From Piromyces finnis (Eukaryota > Neocallimastigomycota > Neocallimastigomycetes > Neocallimastigales > Neocallimastigaceae), in contig MCFH01000028.1 in assembly GCA_002104945.1 (NCBI GenBank), forward strand, positions 124,001-188,000: a DNA stretch of 64,000 bases, in the 5' to 3' direction. The translations under genes were made by a program, and so were the position numbers. How positions within the stretch are numbered: the first letter of the stretch is position 1; each line of letters opens with the position of its first letter. The notes under the pieces were generated by a model. That model saw nothing but the letters and a program-made list of their open reading frames with translations, ran no database searches and was not told where the DNA came from. This document shows positions 16,343-31,630 of the stretch, piece after piece.

Positions 16343-17062
16343 ATTCTAAAATTTAATTCAAAACTATGAAAAAAAAAAAAATTTTTTTTTTATACCTTTC
16401 TTTTAAAGATGAAGTAGCAATTAATAAAATGGATAAAAATTGTTATTATCATCTCATTATTATACAAATATAGCAAATAAAATAAATATATATATATATA
16501 TATTAATTAAAAATAAAAAAAATAATTATTAATAATAAATAATAATTGATATAATATTTATAAAATATATTCAAGAAATAACAATTTAAAAAAAAAAAAA
16601 AAGATTTAATATTTATATATCATAATAAAAAAAATGATAATAGAAAGGGTAAAAGAGATGACGTACAAAGTTTAACAATAGAAAAAAGAATATATATAGG
16701 ATTATGATAGAATTATAATTTACTTCAATAGTAAATCTTTATTATCCAATATTTATGAATGAGCAGTAATTTTTAAATTATAAAAACTATAAAAAATGTC
16801 TACTAGAATTATCCTTTTTTTTTTAATATAATTAAAGTTTTCATCATTTATAACAAAAAAATCTTAAATTTAAAAAAAAAGAGTTTAAATTTATTTTTTT
16901 TTTTTTTTTTTTGTTATTTTATATTAATTATATTTCCATCCTAATTTTAATTTATAGTTAATAATATTTTATGGTTTTCCATTTGTTTTTGTTTTTGTTT
17001 TTTTAAGTTTAAACATTTTATTCTATATTAAAATTTATTGATTTTGTTTTTTTTTTTTAAAG

Positions 17063-17108
<46 letters not shown>

Positions 17109-17381
17109 AGTTACCTGAAAATAGTAAAGAATAATTATAATAGATTTATTATTATTATTAAAAAATATTATTCATATAAAATATTTATAATATTTATATC
17201 AATAATTATATCTATTTAAAATACTCTTTTTTTAATTTACTATTAAATTTATTGGTTTTAAAGCATCGAAAATCTCTATAGAATAAAACTTTCTAGTAAA
17301 TATTATATAACAAAAAAGAAAAGAAATATCATTATTATAAAAATAAAAAAATAAAAATAAAAATAAAAATATATATAAATA
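16343..17381. other. AT-rich intergenic region with 45 nt poly-A
   Basis: Lies between thioredoxin reductase and chitin synthase, both on the + strand. A pure A run of about 45 bases sits at 17063-17107, preceded by T-rich DNA. The last 120 bases are A-rich leader. No coding or RNA feature is visible. Confidence 0.6.
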
Positions 17382-19104
17382 ATGAGTAATTCGAGACGAT
17401 ATTCACCTCTTAATATGCAATACAGTGATCATAGAAGAAGTAGAAGTTCTTCACAACCAAGAAGTCATCGATCCACTTCACCATTACGTTTTAATGATTA
17501 TGATTACGTTATTGATGATGATGCCTATATCAATAATAATATTAACCGTTCCTATGGTGATGATTCAAATTATTTAAATGATTATACAATGACTAATCTT
17601 CCATATACCACCAATAGTCATTATCGTCAACATAGTCGTAGATCAAGTTTAAAAAAAGGTCAACCTTTATATCCTTATAATAATTATAATGAAATGACAG
17701 AAGAAAAGTATATAGATAATGAAGATGATGTTCCTGATGATAGTTATAATCCTACTCATCAATATAGTTATCCTCCTAGAGATGCTGATGAAACGGTTAT
17801 GGATTTAACCGATATACCTATGATTTCATACCCCTCACCTTCTCCATCCCATTATCGTTCTTCCTATTACCATGATAATAATTATTATTATAACAATTAT
17901 CAACCACCCTTACCAATGGGTAGCCCTGTCGATGAAGGAATTCCTATGCCTCAACCTACGGGCGTGTACAGAAAATATCTCTATAGAAAAAAAACCACTA
18001 AAAATATTTTATTATCGCCAGAAGGAAATCTTATTGTGAATTGCTCAGTACCGCAAAGAGCTCTTCAATATGCACTTCATAAAAATTCAGAAGAATTTCT
18101 TTCTTTAAGGTAAAATACAAAAAAAAATATATTAGTAGTGTAAAGAAAAAACTTGTTAATAAAATATTATACAACTACTTTTAATAATAAAAATAACAAT
18201 AGAAATAGTAGTAGTAGTAGTAAAATTGTAATAACATATTTAAACATAAAAAAAAATTAACATTTTTGTTAATATAAACCAATTAAAAATAATATAAAAA
18301 TATAAATATTTTATAGATATACTGCTGCAACTTGTGATCCTGATGATTTTCCTATTTCAGGTTATGATTTAAGACCTGCAATGTATGGTAGACGTACAGA
18401 AATATTTATTGTATTGACAATGTATGTTTTTTTTTATTTATTTATTAAAATAATAAGGATAAATAAATAAAAAAAATTATATAATAAATATATATATGTG
18501 GAACTTAAAGCATTTATATAATTATATCTATATCTATATGAACAATAATATATTAAATAATAATAAATTAGGTACAATGAATCAGATGAATTATTCTGTA
18601 GATCAATGATTGCTGTGATGAAAAATATTGCCTACTTATGTAACCTTCATGATAATAAATTTTGGGATAAAGAAGGTTGGAAAAAAATTGTAGTTTGTAT
18701 TGTTTCCGATGGTAGAACTAAAATACATCCTAGAGTATTAACTACTCTTGGTATTATGGGTATCTATCAAGACGGTATTATGAAAAATGCTGTTAATGGT
18801 AAAGAAGTTACTGCACATATATTTGAATATACTACTCAAATTGGAGTGGATAAAGATATGAAAATTAGAACGCATAATCAAGGTTACTTTCCTATGCAAG
18901 TTATATTTTGTTTAAAAGAAAAAAATGCTAAAAAGGTAAATTTTACGAACATCATTTATTGTATAATCATAAAATTATATATATTAAGAATAATAATTTT
19001 TTTAATAGATGTAATATTAAAAAATTTAAAATAAATATAAAAATAATTAAAAAAAAAAAAAAAAATACCATAAAAAATATTTTTTTCATCATATCATAAT
19101 AATG

Positions 19105-19159
<55 letters not shown>

Positions 19160-22100
19160 CAGATCAATTCACATAGATGGTTTTTCAACGCTTTTGCTCC
19201 TATTTTAAATCCAAATATTTGTGTTTTGATAGATGTTGGTACCAAACCAACTCCATCTTCATTCTATCATTTATGGAAAGCCTTTGAAGTAAATGAAAAT
19301 TTAGCTGGCGCTTGTGGTGAAATTTGTGTTGAAAAAGGTAAAAAAAAAAAATAAATAAAATAAAATAAATATTCATTATAAATTTTATAGATAAATGAAA
19401 GAAAAAAAAAAGGATAAATATATTAAAAAAATATTCAAAACAACAAATAAATTAAAATTATTTTTTTTTTTATTTTCTTTTTAAAAATAAAAATATATTT
19501 ATATACTTAACATAAAAAATATTAATTTCAACCCTAACTCTTTTATATGAAAAATATAGGACCTGGATTTTCTTATTTATTAAATCCATTAGTTGCTTCA
19601 CAAAACTTTGAATATAAAATGAGTAATATACTAGATAAAAGTTTAGAATCTGTTTTTGGATTTATATCCGTTCTTCCAGGTGCTTTTTCAGCCTATAGGT
19701 ATGTTGCCTTGTTAGATGAATCTCCTGGGTGTGGACCTCTATCATCTTACTTTAAAGGTGAACAAATGGATAATAGTAATATTTTTGAAGCTAATAATTA
19801 TTTAGCAGAGGATAGAATATTATGTTTTGAATTGGTATCAAAAAAACATGAAAAATGGACATTAAAATATGTTAAGGTAAAAAATTCATTTATAAAAACC
19901 AGTATTATTTTTATTAAAATAAAATAAAAAAAAAAGAAAAAGAAAAAGATATATAAAAATATTAACATAAAGGGGAAATATTAAACTATCTTTTTAATCC
20001 ATTATTAAAAAATAATATTAAATATAATTTTTTTATATTATTATAAATATTGAAATCCTTATTTATAAAATAGGAAGCAAAGGCTGTAACTGATGTACCT
20101 ATGGGTATTTCAGAATTCATTTCTCAAAGAAGAAGATGGCTTAATGGTTCTTTCTTTGCTAGTATTCATTCCATTCTTAATTGGCATAAAATTTATTCAA
20201 CTGATCATTCTTTGTTCCGAAAATGTTTATTCACCATTCAATTCGTTTATAATGTTGTTAATTTAATTTTCCAATGGTTTGGATTAGTAAGTATTTTTAT
20301 TATCATTTACTATTAATAATAATAATAGTAATAGTAATTGTAATAGTAATAGTAATAGTAATAATAATAGTAATAGTAATAGTAATAGTAATAGTAATAG
20401 TAATAGTAATAGTAATAGTAATAGTAATAGTAATAGTAATAGTAATAGTAATAGTAATAGTAATAGTAATAGTAATAGTAATAGTAATATAGTAATAGTA
20501 ATAGTAATAGTAATAGTAATAGTAATAGTAATAGTAATAGTAATAGTAATAGTAATAGTAATAGTAATAGTAATAGTAATAGTAATAGTAATAGTAATAG
20601 TAATAGTAATAGTAATAGTAATAGTAATAGTAATAGTAATAGTAATAGTAATAGTAATAGTAATAGTAATAGTAATAGTAATAGTAATAGTAATAGTAAT
20701 AGTAATAGTAATAGTAATAGTAATAGTAATAGTAATAGTAAAGTAATAGTAATAGTAATAGTAATAGTAATAGTAATAGTAATAGTAATAGTAATAGTAA
20801 TAGTAATAGTAATAGTAATAGTAATAGTAATAGTAATAGTAATAGTAATAGTAATAGTAATAGTAATAGTAATAGTAATAGTAATAGTAATAGTAATAGT
20901 AATAGTAATAGTAATAGTAATAGTAATAGTAATAGTAATAGTAATAGTATATATAATTAATTTATTTCCTAATATTGTTGTATATTGTTTATTTTAATTA
21001 ATGAATACTTTTTTATTAATTTTAAAAAAAAATAATATAATTTAGAGTAACTTTTATCTGGCTTTTTCATTTTTAAGTACACAAATTAACGAATTTGAAC
21101 ACCCACCATTTGGCCAAAGTGGTGATTTCATTTTTGGCTTAATGAGAGAAATATATATATGTGCTATTGTCATGATTTTTATATGCTCTTTAGGTAATAG
21201 ACCTCAAGCTTCAAAATCATTCTTTTTAATGGCTATGATTATGTTCTCCTTGGTTATGTTCTTAATGATGTTTATGACTTCTTATGGTGTGTTTATTCAA
21301 ATGCCTTCAACAGAAGAAGATTGGAATGAAGTAGGAAATTTCATTTTTAATGTTCCTTCATTTAAAGATACAGTTGTTTCGATTGGTTTTACTATCTGTG
21401 TATACATAATGTCATCAATTCTTTATAGAGATCCATGGCATCTTATTACTTCATTCTTCCAATATATGCTTCTTTTACCTTCATATATTAATATTTTACC
21501 AATCTATGCTTTTTGTAAGTTTTCTCTTCCTTTTTTTTCATTTTAAATTAAATAGTATTTATATTGATATCAAAACTTTTTAAATTAACAGTTTTATATA
21601 TTAATTATCTATAGGTAATATTAATGATGTAACCTGGGGTACAAAGGGTGCAAATAATCCAAAAGCAGATCTTGGAGTAGTAGTAGTTCATTCTAAAGTT
21701 GATGGTTTAATGGAAGCTGAGTTAGAATGCTTAACAGAAAGAAGAGATATTGAAGCATATTATGATAATTTATGTAAGTTTAAATTTTATATTGAAATAA
21801 AAAAAAAATTTTTTTTTATTTTAATAATAATAATTACTAAACGATATATAATAATGATAACTAAATGATAATATCAATATTATATTATAACAGTAAAAGA
21901 TATTAGAACTAAGCCAGCAGAAGTCAAACAAAAAGTTGACCTTCAGACCCAAAAAGAAGATTATTATAAAACAATTCGTACTAGAGTACTTTTATCATGG
22001 ATGTTTTGTAATTGTTTAATGATTATAACATTAACCTCCGGATTTATTGAAGATTATCTTATTCAAAAGAAAATTCTTAATGAAAAGCAGCAACTTCGTT

Positions 22101-22210
22101 TACCATATCTTACATTCCTATTTTGGACTATTGCAGTTTTGGCAGTGATTAGATTTGTTGGATGTGTTTTATACTTAACCTCATCCTTTTTTAAATTAAG
22201 AATTGAATAA
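17382..22210 (+). CDS. Chitin synthase (GT2 family, division 1 type)
   Basis: Polymerises UDP-GlcNAc into chitin at the plasma membrane. Nine exons join in frame: 17382-18109, 18317-18421, 18572-18935, 19163-19337, 19560-19876, 20074-20286, 21046-21514, 21615-21773 and 21894-22210, giving 948 residues. Residues 1 to about 205 are Ser/Arg/Tyr/Asn-rich and disordered. The conserved N-terminal chitin-synthase region starts near 210 ([10 protein letters not shown]). The catalytic core holds DVGTKP, QNFEYK (472-477), the general-base motif EDR (541-543) and the hallmark QRRRW (581-585). About seven hydrophobic segments follow, from residue about 610 to the C-terminus. The region between the two C-terminal helix groups carries charged cytosolic sequence. 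Length and motif order fit division 1 enzymes without a myosin motor. Exact class is not assigned. Introns 3 and 6 contain simple-sequence arrays. Confidence 0.96.
19110..19158 (+). repeat. (AAT)n in chitin synthase intron 3
   Basis: About 16 AAT triplets run almost up to the acceptor AG at 19161-19162, so the polypyrimidine tract normally expected there is replaced by AAT repeat. Confidence 0.9.
20313..20949 (+). repeat. (AGTAAT)n hexanucleotide array in chitin synthase intron 6
   Basis: A hexamer array of about 640 bases with only a few phase slips (near 20488 and 20740) fills most of the 759 bp intron (20287-21045). It follows the donor by only about 25 bases. It reads as Ile-Val repeats in one frame, but it is bounded by a GTAAGT donor and a TTTAG acceptor that keep the chitin synthase frame. 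It is by far the longest simple repeat in the window. Confidence 0.95.
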
Positions 22211-25759
<3,549 letters not shown>

Positions 25760-26112
25760 GCAGTTTAATATTTAGAAGAAGTATTGAAAAATTAAATAGT
25801 TTCAATAGATATTTCTTAATAAAAATTATTAAATTTAACGATAATAATTTAAAAAAAAGACCTTAGAAAAGGAATTTAAATTAAAATTAAAAATTAAAAA
25901 AAATAAAGGGTTTCATTGTGTGTAATAAAATAAAAAAATAATAAAAATAAAAAATAAAAAAAAAAGAATAATTTTTTTTTAGTGTTTAAGTGTATGGAGT
26001 TTAATAAAGCAATATATATACATTTTAATTAAAAAGTAAAAAGGGAATTAATAAAAAAAATATGAGCGTTTTGTATGCATCTTCACTAAGATGTCGTTCT
26101 GATTAAGCCTAG
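25760..26112. other. Alpha-tubulin 3' flank
   Basis: A/T-rich 3' flank and probable UTR of alpha-tubulin. Composition becomes more mixed from about 26062, shortly before the truncated LINE fragment begins. That short mixed stretch resembles nothing I can name. Confidence 0.5.
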
Positions 26113-26230
26113 CATTTAGATAATAAAGAGATATATTTGGCCTTTTTAGATCTCAGAAAAGCATATAATTCAGTCCCAATTGGTAATATTTTCCATAAAT
26201 TAAATTGTTTAGGAATCCGAGGTAAGAGTT
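26113..26230 (+). pseudogene. Left fragment of older, 5'-truncated LINE copy
   Basis: About 118 bases match the intact element at about 29711-29828, the reverse-transcriptase motif A region, with scattered substitutions. The match starts abruptly, as in a 5'-truncated LINE insertion. It stops exactly at GTAAGAGTT, where the younger LINE is inserted. The sequence resumes at 31910, after the younger element's poly-A tail. One visible change turns the second Asp of the motif (KAYD) into Asn. The fragment is not functional. Confidence 0.9.
26222..26230 (+). repeat. Target-site duplication, left copy
   Basis: GTAAGAGTT ends the upstream fragment of the older LINE. The same 9 bases follow the poly-A tail at 31910-31918. 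In the intact element this 9-mer occurs once, at 29820-29828, inside continuous reverse-transcriptase sequence. Its duplication here therefore marks the insertion event. Confidence 0.92.
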
Positions 26231-26294
26231 GGATGCTCCTACCCTTTCAGGTATTTGTGCTGCGCAACAAGTGAAATGCTTTGTTAAATGGAGA

Positions 26295-26424
26295 CCTCTT
26301 GGGAACGTGCCTTCATTTATTTAATAAATGTAGTTTCTCAAGGGGGTCTACTCATGCTCCCTCTTGGGAACGTGCCTTCATTTATTTAATAAATGTAGTT
26401 TCTCAAGGGGGTCTACTCATGCTC
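26295..26424 (+). repeat. Two tandem 65 bp units in LINE 5' UTR
   Basis: Units at 26295-26359 and 26360-26424 are identical as far as I can read. Each contains catttatt-t-aataaatg, a short perfect palindrome, flanked by CTTGGGAA and CTCAAGGG, which are partly complementary. Tandem 5' UTR monomers act as promoters in some LINE families (mouse L1 is the known example); that role here is inference. Confidence 0.93.
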
Positions 26425-26526
26425 ATGGTACTGAGAGAGTAGAAAGAATTAAATCCAAGCATTGCGCAATGGATGCTTGGTTAGTCTTTAAGGGAAAATT
26501 ATTAGGACTAAGCTCATGGTACTGAG
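26421..26526 (+). repeat. 15 bp direct repeat flanking a hairpin in LINE 5' UTR
   Basis: GCTCATGGTACTGAG occurs at 26421-26435 and again at 26512-26526. Between the two copies, CCAAGCAT (26455-26462) pairs with ATGCTTGG (26473-26480). The loop includes the palindrome attgcgcaat. The arrangement suggests structured 5' UTR RNA or protein-binding sites. Confidence 0.7.
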
Positions 26527-27124
26527 CGATTAAAAAACATTTTATTCATCGAATTTAAGTATTTGATGAATAAGTGAATGTTTGATTTTTCAGGTAAGTT
26601 TGTATAGTATTTAATTAGAAGAGTAATACATTTTGTTGCTGTATTTTTTCTTTTATTCATGTATTCATGTAGTACTACTCTTCTCTTGTAAGAATCCAAT
26701 GTAGTCAACTTTAGCATTTGCATTGTACTTTTATATTCATGTAGCTATTGTTGTATTGTTTCTTGTAAGAGACTGATTCACTCTACATCATGTAAAAATA
26801 CTATTCACAAGCTTTCTGGTGTCGACATTCTTGATTCAAATTTTTTACCAATTTAAATATTTAATGAAAAGTAAAGTCAAACAAGTTTAGTGTCAAAAAG
26901 CGAATCGAATTTACTAACAACAAACCAAAACTAGAATTTTTAAAGAAAATTTACAACTAGAATTCAAAAAAAGAAACTTTAAACAAAGCATCGTAACAAT
27001 TTTTGTACTATCCAGTACTTTTAAGAAGAGAGAGAGAGACAGATTTTTTTCCATATACGTTATATTTGTAATTTTTATTAGTATTTATTTTATATTCAAT
27101 ATTTTTTAATTAGAATTTATTATC

Positions 27125-30100
27125 ATGTCAGTCCTTTATATTAAAGATAAGAATTATATCAGACGTGGTACCCGGTCTTATGGTATCCCCTTAGATGATA
27201 TTCGCTCCTTCTTTATCCGTGGTATTCGATCATGGTCAGTAAATATGCTATGGGAAAAACTCGAGGTTATTCTAGAAGATAAATTTAATTCAGTTATTAG
27301 TGTTAAATATTTTCAAACTTTCAATGATCACTTTTTCTTAGTCAAGGTTCATGGTTCATCAAAAGATTGTATTAAAATCTTACACATGTTAAAGAAGAAA
27401 CTTTCAGTTACCTCAATTTCCTTTTCAGCTCGTAGTAGAAGGAATCACAAATACACTTTTTCCACTCTCAAACGTAAAATTTTAGTTTCTAATAAACATC
27501 AACATTCTATTCAACAATCATTTCAACAATCAGTTCAACAATCAGTTCAACAATCTCATCAACAATCCGATCTTCAACAAGATCTTCAACAGGATCTTCA
27601 ACAAGTTTCCCATCATGAAAATATTCCAGATCTACAGCAAACACAATTTCAATCTCAACATTCAACAATTAATTCTAATAGTTCTATCAACTCTGATAAC
27701 AGTTCAATAGTTGATAGTTCTTCAGTTTCACAGCCATCTAGTAATAGTTCTACTTATTCCTCTGATGCATCATCCATTAATAACGATGACTTTAATAATA
27801 ATAATAATAGCAACGATTCTTCCTCATCCAACAAGCCTGATAACTTTTCTTTTTGTCTTAGTTGGAACACCAATGGGTGGAATCATGAAAAGAGAGATAG
27901 TATTAGCTATTTCACAGCTATTTTCAAACCATTATTCTTATGTTTCCAAGAAACTGGTAATGGTTCTGGATCGAATACAGATTATCCTTGTCGTGTTACT
28001 TTGCGAAACTATAGACACTTTTTCAAGAAAGCTGACGAATCAGTTCCGGGAATGAGAGGTTTATATTTAGGTTTTCACAATTCGTGTCAAGCCTCACTTG
28101 AAAACTTCTCTGGAAAGTATATTATTTCTATTTATACTTTTAGTCTCTGGAATAGATTCAAATGCTCGATTGGAAATGTTTATATGCCTCATAGTCATCA
28201 CAACATCTATGTTGATCATGCAAAGTTAGAAGTTCGCTTGTGGTTACAAACTCATTCATCCCATCCATCGATTCTTGTTGGTGATTTTAATATGTCTAAA
28301 GTAAAATTATCCAACTGGTTATCAACTAATGGATTAGGAGATTGGGAAATTCTTCCGCTTAGAGGGTCTACTATCTCTTGGACTCGAGGTGATCAATCTT
28401 CCGACATTGACCATGCTCTTATCAATTCGAAGATGAAAGATCTTATTCACTCAGGATCATTTATAAATAATTTTTATCCTGTATCAGACCATAAGCCACT
28501 TCTTATTAATGGTAAAATTATTCCTATGGAAGATTTTTCTAATGACTTTAATGTTCCTAAGAAAATTCTGAAATGGAATAGATTAAAATGTATTGAGGAA
28601 AAGGAATCTATTCTCAGTCATAATAAATTCCAAATACTTTCAGCAAAATTCAACGATCCTAATGTTTCTACAGATGAACTTTCCAAAGAGTTTACTTCAA
28701 CTGCTTTTTCAATTGCAGACGAGCTCAGTATTACCTCAGCAAATAATGTTATAAAGTCTTCATTTCATATTTCACAACAAATTTTTAATCTCCAAAAAAT
28801 CAAAATGAAGTTGTATAAGAGATTTAAAAAAGAAAGAATTTATGATATAGATGAATTTATTAAAAGAATTAAAATCTACCGTAAGCTCATTGATTACATC
28901 CACAAAAGATGTAATGAATTTAGGAAACAAGAATATCTTCATTGGATTAAAACAGGATGTGAGTATATGAAGAGTCATAATCCTAAGAAGGCCTGGAAAT
29001 GGATCAAGAAAACTGCAAAAATTGGAAAAGATTCTTTCTTTATTGCTCAACCAATTAAAAACAAAAATGGAGAATTAGTTGTTGCTACGGAAGAACAACT
29101 AGATGTGTGGCATGATCATTTCGAAAAGCTTGCATCAGATCCAAGTGGTGTAAGTCTTGATTTGGAGCATTGGTATGAAGAACCAACGAATAAACGTTTT
29201 TCACTCCCTATGCTTGATGAATGGGATATCAACCAAGATATTAGTATTGATGAAGTCAAGTCAGCTATCCTCTCTACTCCGAATTATAAAGCATCAGGTC
29301 CGGATGGTATTCCAATTGAATTTTACAAAGCATTAATTCCATCAAGTAATGATTCTAATAATGCTACAGATAATAATTCTTCCGGTAATACTACTTCAGA
29401 TAATGATGCTCATGGTTTAAATTTTATTCTTAAATTATTCAACCGTATTTGGGATGGAGACTTTCCCAACTCATGGAATGAATCCAGTATTGTTTCTATT
29501 CCTAAGAAGGGAGATTTGACAGATTGTGATAACTATCGAGGTATATCACTTATCAATAATGGTATTAAGTTGATTTCCAAAATTGTCACCACTAGAATTT
29601 CAGAATATGGTTTAAAGAATAATTTCATTAGACCTGAACAATTTGGTTTTCGAAAAAAGGAAGAAAGTATCAGTCTTTTCATTTCAATCCAAGAAATATG
29701 CCGTAGACGTCAATTAAATAATAAAGAGACATATTTGGCCTTTTTAGATCTCAGGAAAGCATACGATTCAGTCCCAATCGGTAATATTCTCCATAAATTA
29801 GATTGTTTAGGAATCCGAGGTAAGAGTTTACAATTTATCAAAAATTTATATTTAACATCTAAGGCTAATGTCAAATTAGATGGACAATTCTCGAAATCTT
29901 TTGATGTGAAGAAAGGAGTCCGTCAAGGATGCCCTCTTTCTCCTATTCTCTTTAATCTCTTTATTAATGATATATTTAAAGAGTGCGAAGATCTTGGAGT
30001 CAGTTTAGGTGACACTCGATGCTGTGGTGGACTTTTTGCAGATGATATAGTTATTTGTGCTCCAACAAGAGGATGCTTAAAAAAAATGCTAAGAAGAGTT

Positions 30101-31630
30101 AATGAATGGGCCTTGTATAATGAAATGGAATTTGGTATCCAGAAATGTTCAACGATGGTGATTCGTCCTGAATCAATAGAAAATCAGATCAAGAGAGATC
30201 CAACATTTTACTTAGCAGGACAACCCATTCCAACTACTGATTGCTATACTTATCTTGGTGTTCCATTTGATAAGAATTTGTCCCTTAAACCAGTAATTAA
30301 AGCTCTTAATAACAAGGTTTTGAAAGGACTTTTTTCAGTCAGTAAATTCTTAAGAAATCCTAATATTCCTATTCCCTTCAAAAAGCTAGTACTTAACTCA
30401 CAAGTGATTAGCAGAGTTTCATACTTTGCACCATTACTTGGATCCAACAAAGCCAGGTCTAGAATTGCTCAGAAGCATGTTATCAAAGGAATACGATGGG
30501 TTGCCGGAGTTCATAAAGCTGTATCGTTTATTTCTTTATACTCTATTTCAAAAGATTTGAATATTCCTCCATTGTCAGCCAAATGTGCGTTAGCTCAGGT
30601 TAGATGTTTTAACAAATGGAAAAACTCAAATTGTATTATCTCACACCTTGTCAATTACATTCCTAAATTTAGAAAATACACGTGGTGCAAATCAAGTAGG
30701 ACACTTGATAAAAAACTAAAGAAGCATGGAGATGTTAAAGCAGTTAAAAACTTTTATTGGAAAGATCTCAAAGGGAATTCAATCAAAGCGCAATATTATG
30801 ATGATAATAAATTTATTGAAACTAAAGATTTTATTAAATTATGTTATGAATACCCAGAGTTTGCCTATGGCTTCTACTGGCTATTGAAAGCAAGAAGCGG
30901 ATACAAGTTGGATGCTAGAGTTGCCAAAGCTGCTAAATTTGTTGATCCAGTTTGTCCTAACTACTGTCCATGTTGCAAGTGTGGAGATCAAAGTATTAAA
31001 CATTGGTTATTAGATTGTCCAACATTTAGAGATATCCGTATTAAACATTATGATTCCATAGTCCAGCTATTAAATTTTTTCAGTCAACGTAATTCCAATA
31101 GTCCTATCAATAATAATGAAATTGATAATATCAGTAGAGATAGCAATAACATTAATAGTAATAGTAACATTAGTAATAGTAACAATAGTAATAATAACAA
31201 TAATAGAAATAATAATATTAGTAATGATAGCAATAGTGAAGATAATAATTCTAATTTAGATAGTAATTTAGTTAATGATAGTAATAGTTCTAATAATCCG
31301 GTGAATATTAATGTGTATGATTATTCTAGTGTGTGCAGTAAAATATTTAAATTCCTTCTTGGGGGAAGAAGTTTTAACAATATTAATTACAATTCAAGGG
31401 AATGGAAAGAACTTTGTAAGCGTCAGATTCATTCTGGTACTAACGAAGGAACACCATTCTTGACGGTAACCGCGGAACTTCTAACCAAAATCATGCCTTT
31501 TGCTATTGGCCAGCAATGGTCAATGTTCAAAAGGTTTGAAGCAACATCCAAGAGCGTCAATGCTGAAGAAACAGTAAGACAGGCCAGGAGGGCCAGCGCA
31601 ACCAATGGAGATCATAATTTTGTTCCATGA
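27125..31630 (+). CDS. LINE polyprotein: RRM-like region, APE endonuclease, reverse transcriptase, zinc finger
   Basis: A single 1501-residue ORF. Residues about 1-100 show alternating strand/helix pattern like an RRM fold (IRSFFIRG, then LVKVHG), which would be the nucleic-acid-binding ORF1 function fused in frame. A Gln/Ser-rich linker spans about 125-240. The APE-type endonuclease follows, with N248 in SWNTNG, E276 in QETG, D387/N389 in GDFN and H456 in SDHKP. The reverse transcriptase has the entry motif ASGPDGIP near 722, motif A with D875 in FLDLRKAYD, the GVRQGCPLSP motif, and the catalytic FADD (D973, D974). A Cys/His cluster near 1277-1300 (CPCC..C, then H-x4-C) resembles the zf-RVT type. 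A second Asn/Ser-rich spacer precedes a conserved-looking basic C-terminus. The element nicks DNA and primes reverse transcription at the target. All catalytic residues listed are intact. Confidence 0.95.
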   Translation: MSVLYIKDKNYIRRGTRSYGIPLDDIRSFFIRGIRSWSVNMLWEKLEVILEDKFNSVISVKYFQTFNDHFFLVKVHGSSKDCIKILHMLKKKLSVTSISFSARSRRNHKYTFSTLKRKILVSNKHQHSIQQSFQQSVQQSVQQSHQQSDLQQDLQQDLQQVSHHENIPDLQQTQFQSQHSTINSNSSINSDNSSIVDSSSVSQPSSNSSTYSSDASSINNDDFNNNNNSNDSSSSNKPDNFSFCLSWNTNGWNHEKRDSISYFTAIFKPLFLCFQETGNGSGSNTDYPCRVTLRNYRHFFKKADESVPGMRGLYLGFHNSCQASLENFSGKYIISIYTFSLWNRFKCSIGNVYMPHSHHNIYVDHAKLEVRLWLQTHSSHPSILVGDFNMSKVKLSNWLSTNGLGDWEILPLRGSTISWTRGDQSSDIDHALINSKMKDLIHSGSFINNFYPVSDHKPLLINGKIIPMEDFSNDFNVPKKILKWNRLKCIEEKESILSHNKFQILSAKFNDPNVSTDELSKEFTSTAFSIADELSITSANNVIKSSFHISQQIFNLQKIKMKLYKRFKKERIYDIDEFIKRIKIYRKLIDYIHKRCNEFRKQEYLHWIKTGCEYMKSHNPKKAWKWIKKTAKIGKDSFFIAQPIKNKNGELVVATEEQLDVWHDHFEKLASDPSGVSLDLEHWYEEPTNKRFSLPMLDEWDINQDISIDEVKSAILSTPNYKASGPDGIPIEFYKALIPSSNDSNNATDNNSSGNTTSDNDAHGLNFILKLFNRIWDGDFPNSWNESSIVSIPKKGDLTDCDNYRGISLINNGIKLISKIVTTRISEYGLKNNFIRPEQFGFRKKEESISLFISIQEICRRRQLNNKETYLAFLDLRKAYDSVPIGNILHKLDCLGIRGKSLQFIKNLYLTSKANVKLDGQFSKSFDVKKGVRQGCPLSPILFNLFINDIFKECEDLGVSLGDTRCCGGLFADDIVICAPTRGCLKKMLRRVNEWALYNEMEFGIQKCSTMVIRPESIENQIKRDPTFYLAGQPIPTTDCYTYLGVPFDKNLSLKPVIKALNNKVLKGLFSVSKFLRNPNIPIPFKKLVLNSQVISRVSYFAPLLGSNKARSRIAQKHVIKGIRWVAGVHKAVSFISLYSISKDLNIPPLSAKCALAQVRCFNKWKNSNCIISHLVNYIPKFRKYTWCKSSRTLDKKLKKHGDVKAVKNFYWKDLKGNSIKAQYYDDNKFIETKDFIKLCYEYPEFAYGFYWLLKARSGYKLDARVAKAAKFVDPVCPNYCPCCKCGDQSIKHWLLDCPTFRDIRIKHYDSIVQLLNFFSQRNSNSPINNNEIDNISRDSNNINSNSNISNSNNSNNNNNRNNNISNDSNSEDNNSNLDSNLVNDSNSSNNPVNINVYDYSSVCSKIFKFLLGGRSFNNINYNSREWKELCKRQIHSGTNEGTPFLTVTAELLTKIMPFAIGQQWSMFKRFEATSKSVNAEETVRQARRASATNGDHNFVP

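Noticed and set aside
20274-20492. Open frame coding for alternating Ile-Val
   Set aside because: It is the AGTAAT array inside chitin synthase intron 6. The flanking donor and acceptor keep the gene's frame.
20313-20949. CRISPR-like array
   Set aside because: A pure hexamer microsatellite without spacers, in a eukaryotic intron.
26231-26300. HDV-like or hammerhead self-cleaving ribozyme at the LINE 5' end
   Set aside because: The element begins with GG right after the duplication, which would fit an HDV-like ribozyme. However, I could not build a convincing P1 pairing within about 40 bases. The CTGAGAG near 26431 does not match the hammerhead core CTGANGA.
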